Assembly: GCF_041435355.1 (NCBI RefSeq)
Contig: NZ_CP108442.1
Coordinates: 7,500,501-7,564,500, forward strand
Length of the DNA stretch: 64,000 nucleotides
Direction: 5' to 3'
Origin: Streptomyces sp. NBC_01276
GTDB taxonomy: Bacteria; Actinomycetota; Actinomycetes; Streptomycetales; Streptomycetaceae
Part shown: positions 56,974 through 64,000 of the stretch, piece by piece
Layout of the letters: each line of letters starts with the position of its first letter
How positions within the stretch are numbered: the stretch's first letter is position 1
Position numbers and translations under genes: made by a program
The notes under the pieces: model-generated
Told to the model about the DNA's origin: nothing
Seen by the model: the letters and a program-made list of their open reading frames with translations, nothing else
Databases searched by the model: none

Positions 56974-59126
56974 GACGACGCCCCCTCACGGTGTCCGGCA
57001 GCCGGATCCGGCCAGGCGAAGTCCCGCTCCCGCACGGGCTGCTGGAGCTTGTGGAACTCCTCCCGCGCCGCGCGCAGGACGAGCGGCATGGTGATCCGGC
57101 CCCCGTCCGCCGCGGCGAGGAACGCCGAGTTGAGCGCGATGGTGCGGGCCATGGCCCCGCTCACGTCGAGCCGCGCGAGCCGCTCGTAGTCCAGGCCGTC
57201 ACGGCCCGGCGCGTGCTCCGGGAAGGCCCTGCGCCAGATCTCCCGGCGCTGCGCAACGTCCGGGAACGGGAACTCGACGACGAACCGGAGCCTGCGCACG
57301 AGCGCCGCGTCGAGCGCCGCCCGCATGTTGGTCGCCATGATCGTGAGCCCCCGGTGCGACTCCAGCCGCTGGAGCAGGTAGTCGACCTGGACGTTCGCGT
57401 ACCGGTCGTGGGCGTCCTTCACCTCGCTGCGCGTGCCCAGCAGCGCCTCGGCCTCGTCCAGGAACAGCACAGCACCGCCCGCCTCGGCCGCGTCGAACAG
57501 CTGGCGCAGGTTCTTCTCCGTCTCGCCGATGTACTTGCTCATGACGGCCGACAGGTCCGTGCGGTACAGATCGAGGCCCAGCTCCGCGGCCAGCACCTCG
57601 GCCGCCATCGTCTTGCCGGTGCCGCTGGGGCCGGTGAACAGCGCGGTCACGCCGAGGCCGCGGGTGCGCCGCTCGCCGAAACCCCAGGTGTCGTACACCG
57701 TTTCCTGCCGTGCCACCTGGTCGGCGATCCGCCGCAGCTGCGCGCCGGCCCGTTCGGGCAGCACGATGTCGTCCCAGCCGGCCTCCGGGCGCAACCGCTG
57801 GGCCAGGCCGTCGAGGCGGGGCCGGCCGCGGTCCAGGCAGGCCCGCCAGGCCCGGTCGGCGCCGTTCGCCGCGGCCACCTCCGCGATCTCGGGCAGGTCC
57901 AGCGCGAACTGCCGCGCGAGGAGGTCGACGGGGACGGAGCGGGCCTCCGGACCGAGCACGTCCCGCCAGGCCGCGGCGCGCTCCCGCGGGGTGGGCGGGG
58001 CGACGTCCACGATCAGGGCGGCGCGCCCGAGGCCGGCGGCCGCGTCCCGGGAACTGAAGAACGCCGGGGCCCCGGTCCGCGAGAGGAAGCGCCCGACGGC
58101 CGACGGGTCGTACCCGCCGTACCCGTCGTGGGCGTCGTCGTCCGCGTCCAGGTACAGCGCCACGGGGGTCAGGGCGGCCTCCCGCTCCCACAGCCGTGCC
58201 AGCCGGTCGGTGTCCTCCGCCCGCCCGGGCAGCAGCGCGACCGGCAGCCGGTACGCCGTCAGCCCGCGTGAGGCGGCCGCGCCGGCGGCGACCAGCCGCT
58301 TGCTGCCCGGCTGCCCTCCGACGAGGTGCACGACCGGCGCCGGGGACAGCTCCCAGGCGTCCGCGCACCGGCCGGCGGCGGCCCGTTGGGAGGCGGGCAG
58401 CGCGGCGGGCGACTCGGACGGGAGCGGCGTGACCAGGACGCGCAGCCGTTCGTCGAGGTGGTCCAGGCCCTTGACGTGGTCGACGATCCGCTCGTCGGCG
58501 CGGACCGGGCTGGTCACCAGCGCGGAGCCGGCCACGTGGCCGATCTCGACGAGCCCCCAGTACCGCAGCGGGCCGTGCGCGGACAGCGCCTCCCACGAAG
58601 GACCGGGCAGGACCGCGAGCGCCAGCCCGAAGGTGGGGTAGGCCATCGCCCCCACCCCGTGCGCCGCCGCGAACAGCGCACCCGTCGAAGGGGACAACTC
58701 CTCGGCCAGGCACATCAGCAGCACGTCGCGCTCGAAGCGGCTCAGGCCGAGGCGGCGGGCGAGCGCGACCAGCGGCGGGGCCGGTACCGCGGCCTCCGCC
58801 TCCGCGATCCGCGCCTCGGCGGCCACCAGCTCCCGGGCGCCCACCTCCCCGGCGGGGCGGGCCGGGAGGGCGGGCGCCGGGCGGCCGGCGTCCGTACGCC
58901 CCTCGTCGGTGCGCGGCGGCGCGGCGGCCCGCCGGCGCCACCGGGGCGGCCCGGGGCGCCGCCGCGGGGCCACCGGGCCGGGGGCCGTTTCGAGGGGCGT
59001 TCCCGCAGGCCGCAGGGGCGACGGGCCGGGCAGCGCCCGCTCCTGCGCGTGGCGGCGGAGCACCAGGCCCAGCCAGTCCAGGGAGGCGGTCAGGAAGCGC
59101 GCGTTGTCGCCGTCGGTCGCGTGCAT
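56970..59126 (-). CDS. AAA+ ATPase of the contractile injection system
   Basis: The 718-residue protein has an N-terminal helical domain with an Arg/Pro-rich linker and an inactive-looking ATPase-like middle. A C-terminal AAA+ core has Walker A GPSGTGKT (499-506), Walker B VLFLDEAEA (554-561), sensor TNMR and Arg fingers in ALVRRLRF. It corresponds to the Pvc15/Afp15-type ATPase needed for particle assembly or sheath recycling. It overlaps the DUF4255 gene by 1 bp (TGATG). Confidence 0.92.
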   Translation of the reverse strand: MHATDGDNARFLTASLDWLGLVLRRHAQERALPGPSPLRPAGTPLETAPGPVAPRRRPGPPRWRRRAAAPPRTDEGRTDAGRPAPALPARPAGEVGARELVAAEARIAEAEAAVPAPPLVALARRLGLSRFERDVLLMCLAEELSPSTGALFAAAHGVGAMAYPTFGLALAVLPGPSWEALSAHGPLRYWGLVEIGHVAGSALVTSPVRADERIVDHVKGLDHLDERLRVLVTPLPSESPAALPASQRAAAGRCADAWELSPAPVVHLVGGQPGSKRLVAAGAAASRGLTAYRLPVALLPGRAEDTDRLARLWEREAALTPVALYLDADDDAHDGYGGYDPSAVGRFLSRTGAPAFFSSRDAAAGLGRAALIVDVAPPTPRERAAAWRDVLGPEARSVPVDLLARQFALDLPEIAEVAAANGADRAWRACLDRGRPRLDGLAQRLRPEAGWDDIVLPERAGAQLRRIADQVARQETVYDTWGFGERRTRGLGVTALFTGPSGTGKTMAAEVLAAELGLDLYRTDLSAVMSKYIGETEKNLRQLFDAAEAGGAVLFLDEAEALLGTRSEVKDAHDRYANVQVDYLLQRLESHRGLTIMATNMRAALDAALVRRLRFVVEFPFPDVAQRREIWRRAFPEHAPGRDGLDYERLARLDVSGAMARTIALNSAFLAAADGGRITMPLVLRAAREEFHKLQQPVRERDFAWPDPAAGHREGASS

Positions 59127-60340
59127 CAGATCACCGTCAGCCGCTGGGAGGGGTCGTACGCGGGCGGGTTCGCGGCGCGGTCCAGGACGAGGAGGCTGTC
59201 GACGCCGTCCACCCGCAGCCGCACCGGGTACCCGCCCGGCCGGGCCCGGCGCAGCGCGAACCGGGCCGTGTGCCCGGAGAACGCGCCGGCCGCGTGGGCG
59301 TCGCCGCCCAGCAGCAGGAACACCCGCTGCCCGTCGGCGAACGGCGGATCGGCGTTCACGACCACCTCCGCGTCACCCGCCGCGTCCCGTACGACGGTGG
59401 CCGGCAGCGGGCTGGTGATCCGTGGTGCGAGGGCCATGTACCAGGGCCCGACGGGCAGTTCGGCGGGCGGCGTCCCGGCCCGCAGCGCCACCGCGCACAC
59501 ACCCGCGGGCAGCCCCGCGGGCAGGGTGAGGGCCAGCGTGCCGGACGGGCGCGGCGGCCCGCCGGGCCCGGGCGCCGGGACCGGGACGACGAGGGTGGCG
59601 TCGGAGCCCAGATGGGTGAGCCGGACGGCGCTCACCCCGCCCAGGTTCGCCCCGCGCAGCTCGACGCGGTCACCCGCACGGGCGGCGGGCTGCCCCCCGG
59701 GGCAGACCACGGCGTCGACCCTCGGCGTCGTCGCGCGGACGCCGGTGCCCGCCCGGGGACCGCGGCCGTCGCTGCCGCGGCTGAGGACCGGCACCGGCGT
59801 GCGTGCCAGACGCCGGGAATCGATGAGGACCGCCCGCACCTCGAAGGCCGTGGTCAGCCGGTACGGCGTCTGGAAGACGCTCCAGAGGGAGTAGATGTCC
59901 TTCTCCTCGAAGGCGTGCCAGGTGATGCGGACGCTGTCCACCTGCCGGGCGACGTCGCTGTACGGGGCGGTCTGCGCCAGCTCCGCGCGGGTCAGCAGGG
60001 GCCGGGTGTGCAGCGCCTGGAGGGCGCCGCCGAGCAGCCGGTGCGCCACGAGGTCGTTGCCGTCGGGCACGAAGGGGGTGAGGAGGTAGCGCAGGACCAG
60101 GGGCAGCGCGGGCTCCGCGTCCTCGCCGGGGAGCAGGTCCGGCGGCGGTGTGTTGCGCAGCTCCGCGGCCAAGCCGGTCTGGTAGAGGAACAGGTTGACC
60201 TGGGCTTCCTGGGCGGTCGGGTTCACCTGGTCCAGGGGCCGGGCCACGGCCGTGGCCCCCGGCAGGACGCCCTTGACGCCGTCGTCCACCAGGGCCCGCA
60301 GGGTTTCGGTGACCGCCTCGATGGCCCGCGCGTCACTCAT
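59126..60340 (-). CDS. DUF4255 cap/terminator protein (Pvc16-like)
   Basis: The 404-residue protein begins with a DUF4255 domain: AIEAVTETLRALVDDGVKGV, VNPTAQEAQVNLFLYQTGLA, LRYLLTPFVP. The C-terminal half has IPT/Ig-like beta repeats (GDRVELRGANLGGVSAVRLT, ITSPLPATVVRDAAGDAEVV). DUF4255 proteins cap the sheath-tube at the end away from the baseplate. The extra beta half is typical of actinobacterial versions. Confidence 0.9.
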   Translation of the reverse strand: MSDARAIEAVTETLRALVDDGVKGVLPGATAVARPLDQVNPTAQEAQVNLFLYQTGLAAELRNTPPPDLLPGEDAEPALPLVLRYLLTPFVPDGNDLVAHRLLGGALQALHTRPLLTRAELAQTAPYSDVARQVDSVRITWHAFEEKDIYSLWSVFQTPYRLTTAFEVRAVLIDSRRLARTPVPVLSRGSDGRGPRAGTGVRATTPRVDAVVCPGGQPAARAGDRVELRGANLGGVSAVRLTHLGSDATLVVPVPAPGPGGPPRPSGTLALTLPAGLPAGVCAVALRAGTPPAELPVGPWYMALAPRITSPLPATVVRDAAGDAEVVVNADPPFADGQRVFLLLGGDAHAAGAFSGHTARFALRRARPGGYPVRLRVDGVDSLLVLDRAANPPAYDPSQRLTVI

Positions 60341-61095
60341 CGGCCACCGCCCGAACGCCGCCGCAGGTAGTCCTCCAGAGGGACGGCCGGCTCACGCGGC
60401 GGCCTGCGGACGGAGGGGGCCGGCTCGGCGGCCGAGGACCGAGGCCCCGAGCGGACCTCCAGCCGGCCGATGGTGATGTGGACGGTGGTCTCCCCGGCCT
60501 CCGGCCCGGCCGCTGCCCCGTCCGGCTCCCGCCTCCGGCCGGCCCGCGCCTCCCCGTACCCGTGCCCGTATCCGGGTACGGGCACGGGTACGGAGCGCGG
60601 TCCGGCTGCGGCGCGGGGTTGCGCGGCCGGAGTCACGGTGCGGCCGGGCCGGCCCGCCACCGGAGTGCCGGCCGCGGCGGGCAGGTCCGGCCCGTCCGGG
60701 CGGGGCGCGGCCCCCTCGGAGGCGTCCGACGGGCGGCCGGGTCCGGCGGCGGATGCCCGTGGCGCGGCCTCCTCGCGCCCGGTGGGCACCCCGTGCCCGG
60801 GGCGGAGGGCGTCGCCCCGTACGCGTGCACCGGTCACGGGGGCGGCGGGAGCGTACGGGGCCGGGGCGCGGACGGGCTCCGGGGGGACGGCCGGACCCGG
60901 GGCCGTACCGGCCGCCCGGGCGCACGCCGTCGTGGGCGCGTCCGACGGCGGGCGGGCTCCGGCCGCCTCCTCCTCGGAGTCCGCACCGGGCGGCGGCGGG
61001 TCGAGCAGCGGAGGCAGGTCGAGGAACGAGGGGATCCGGGGCCGGACCGCCGACGGATCGGGGAGCCCCAGGACGCGGTCGACGAAGTCGCTCAT
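60337..61095 (-). CDS. Proline-rich CIS-associated protein
   Basis: The 252-residue protein starts at the ATG at 61095, overlapping the zinc-ribbon gene by 4 bp. The N-terminus (MSDFVDRVLGLPDPSAVRPR) and C-terminus (ETTVHITIGRLEVRSGPRSS, VPLEDYLRRR) look folded or conserved. The middle is a long disordered Ala/Pro/Gly/Arg stretch. The VHITIGRLEVR patch recurs in CIS operons of actinobacteria, but its function is unknown to me. A 17-bp perfect hairpin lies inside the gene. Confidence 0.72.
   Translation of the reverse strand: MSDFVDRVLGLPDPSAVRPRIPSFLDLPPLLDPPPPGADSEEEAAGARPPSDAPTTACARAAGTAPGPAVPPEPVRAPAPYAPAAPVTGARVRGDALRPGHGVPTGREEAAPRASAAGPGRPSDASEGAAPRPDGPDLPAAAGTPVAGRPGRTVTPAAQPRAAAGPRSVPVPVPGYGHGYGEARAGRRREPDGAAAGPEAGETTVHITIGRLEVRSGPRSSAAEPAPSVRRPPREPAVPLEDYLRRRSGGGR
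60554..60593. repeat. Perfect 17-bp inverted repeat inside the proline-rich gene
   Basis: CCGTACCCGTGCCCGTA (60554-60570) pairs exactly with 60577-60593 around TCCGGG. It encodes the VPVPVPGYGHGYG stretch. It may be a by-product of low complexity or a transcript-level brake between the early CIS genes (sheath, tube) and the rest of the operon. Confidence 0.8.
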
Positions 61096-61841
61096 GCCCC
61101 GACCGCCTCCAGGTAGAACCGGCGCCGGGCCGCACTGAGCGCGAGGACCTCCTCCTCGCGCCACCCGTACGCACGGGCCAGGGTGTGGACGTCGCCCAGC
61201 AGACCCCGAGCGCAGGCGTCGACATCGGCCCACAGGTGCGCCGCGACGTCGAACGGGGCGGCCCAGCCGTGCCCGCAGAGGGCGCAGGTCAGGTCGAGCC
61301 GGATGTCCGCCCCCGGATCCACGCCGGGCAGCGCGGCGGCCACGGCGTCGAGCACCTCGTCGCCCAGCGCACCCACGGCCTCCCCGCCCACCGCTTCCCG
61401 GTCCACCGCCTCCCCGTCCACCGTGAGCACGCACCGGGCGACCAGACGCCGCCGCGCCCCGGCGCTCGCCGGGCCGGCCGCCTCCACCGCCAGCACGTCC
61501 CGGCTCGTCAGCGCCCGGAACCGGACGCGATGCCCGCGGACGGTGACCTCGCCGCCCACCGCCTCCCCGCGAGGGCGCAGGTCCGAGAGCGGCACGGCCA
61601 CTTCGAGCTCCTCCCCACAGGCGGGACAGTCGGCCAGGGCCTGTACGTCGCCGCGGAAGCACGCGCCCCGCAGCCCCACCAGCAGCGCGTCGCGCGCGCC
61701 GAGCGGCAGGTCGCAGACCTCCTCGAAGGAGCGCCCGCCCGCGGCGGCGGCGAGCGCCACCGCGCGCGCCACCCGCCCCTGCCCCAGCCCCTCCTCCCAG
61801 CCGCGCAGGAGCCGTTCCTGAGTGAGTACGGCCACCCTCAC
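61092..61841 (-). CDS. Zinc-ribbon CIS-associated protein
   Basis: The 249-residue protein starts at the GTG at 61841, overlapping the tube stop by 4 bp. An N-terminal helical part (LLRGWEEGLGQGRVARAVAL, LPLGARDALLVGLRGACF) is followed by four cysteines in two pairs (DCPACGEEL and LTCALCGHGW) that probably bind one zinc. It resembles the T4 gp-type/phage XkdN-like chaperone proteins encoded right after tube genes, whose job is tube or tape-measure assembly. No tape-measure gene is visible. Confidence 0.75.
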   Translation of the reverse strand: MRVAVLTQERLLRGWEEGLGQGRVARAVALAAAAGGRSFEEVCDLPLGARDALLVGLRGACFRGDVQALADCPACGEELEVAVPLSDLRPRGEAVGGEVTVRGHRVRFRALTSRDVLAVEAAGPASAGARRRLVARCVLTVDGEAVDREAVGGEAVGALGDEVLDAVAAALPGVDPGADIRLDLTCALCGHGWAAPFDVAAHLWADVDACARGLLGDVHTLARAYGWREEEVLALSAARRRFYLEAVGA

Positions 61842-62365
61842 ACCGCCGGGTCGTCGAAGGAGACCTCGGCCGCGGGCGGCAGGGCGATGTCCCGCACCCA
61901 CCCCTCGTTCTCCAGGCGGATGTGCTGGACGAGCACCGCGTTCGCGTTCGCGTCGAGGTCCGAGAAGGGCTGGTACTCCGACACCCAGCAGTTGAACACG
62001 TGGTAGGAGAGCACCTTCTGGCCGGTCTCGTCGTGGACGTCGATGACCAGGTCGCGCCGGAAGTCCTTGAGGGAGGTCTCCCGCCCGCCGGCCGCGTTGG
62101 CGTAACTCCAGGTCTTGTTCGCCCACTTCTCGAATTCGAGGGCGTTCACGGTGACCCCGCGTTCGAGGACGATCGGGTCGAACTCCACCCGGCCCGGCAG
62201 TTTGGAACTGTTGGTGGGGGCGCCGCCGTCGCGGTGCTTGACCACCTCCACGGTCCGCTTCATCCCGGACACCTTGTGGACTCCGATGAACGGCACGGTG
62301 CTGTCGCTGTAACGGACCCGGAAACGGAAGTTCTTGAGCGGGTCGACCCGCGCGGTGGTTGCCAT
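61838..62365 (-). CDS. Inner tube protein (gp19/Hcp-like)
   Basis: The 175-residue protein has ATG at 62365. RVDPLKNFRFRVRYSDSTVP, GVHKVSGMKRTVEVVKHRDG, LPGRVEFDPIVLERGVTVNA and DLVIDVHDETGQKVLSYHVF are landmarks of the phage T4-like tail tube family. It stacks as hexamers inside the sheath. It is 11 bp after the sheath stop, so the two are coexpressed. Confidence 0.94.
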   Translation of the reverse strand: MATTARVDPLKNFRFRVRYSDSTVPFIGVHKVSGMKRTVEVVKHRDGGAPTNSSKLPGRVEFDPIVLERGVTVNALEFEKWANKTWSYANAAGGRETSLKDFRRDLVIDVHDETGQKVLSYHVFNCWVSEYQPFSDLDANANAVLVQHIRLENEGWVRDIALPPAAEVSFDDPAV

Positions 62366-62376
62366 CGTCTCGCTCC

Positions 62377-63969
<1,593 letters not shown>

Positions 63970-64000
63970 GGCCGGTCCCCTCTCACTGTCGGCTGACCCG

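Overview
The window looks like chromosomal DNA of a Streptomyces or a close relative. GC content is very high, third positions are almost all G or C, GTG and TTG starts are common, and many genes overlap by 4 bp (ATGA or GTGA). A single in-frame leucine TTA codon was found. Gene families include SARP/BTAD and LAL-type regulators, a SpoIIE-type phosphatase and a Streptomyces-type contractile injection system (CIS). No rRNA, tRNA, CRISPR array, integrase or transposase was seen.

Left part (1-22.3 kb, nearly all minus strand). A divergent TPP-enzyme pair (E1 beta and alpha) sits with a 3-hydroxyisobutyrate-dehydrogenase-like protein and a LuxR regulator with a receiver-like domain (141-3736). 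A large LAL/LuxR ATPase regulator follows (4214-7027), then a DUF1876 protein. Next is an LmeA-like/MMPL pair beside an OmpR-type two-component system, and the two promoters share a 17-bp motif. A complete sugar ABC transporter (binding protein, permease, double ATPase) has a perfect inverted repeat upstream. The block ends with a GAF-SpoIIE-ATPase regulator, a cyclase-family hydrolase and a lipoprotein.

Centre (22.7-38.1 kb, all plus strand). This is an unrecognised biosynthetic cluster. An APH-fold kinase-like protein is followed by a run of overlapping genes: class-III aminotransferase, transketolase (carrying the TTA codon), glycosyltransferase, SDR, DUF1349 protein and EEP-fold protein. 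Then come a HAD phosphatase and a small LuxR-type regulator. After these are two near-identical 22-codon peptide genes. Each is preceded by the same 27-bp repeat and followed by a hairpin with the same 10-bp stem. The first precedes an O-methyltransferase, an acetyltransferase, a GH13 enzyme and an ATP-grasp ligase; the second directly precedes a SagB-type oxidoreductase. The arrangement resembles a RiPP system joined to sugar chemistry, but no YcaO, LanM, radical-SAM or lasso enzyme is present. It closes with a 23-bp-stem hairpin terminator. This is the best candidate for an undescribed system.

Right part (38.2-64 kb, minus strand). An exported protein and a SARP regulator are followed by a CIS operon read from right to left: sheath, tube, zinc-ribbon protein, proline-rich protein, DUF4255 protein, AAA+ ATPase, CIS tube-initiator-like protein, LysM protein, gpD, gpV, PAAR-like protein, gp25, two baseplate proteins, a tail protein, a DUF6519 protein and a large DUF4157 protein. 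The DUF4157 protein ends in an HNH-nuclease-like domain and is a likely toxin cargo. The CIS operon continues or begins beyond the right edge.
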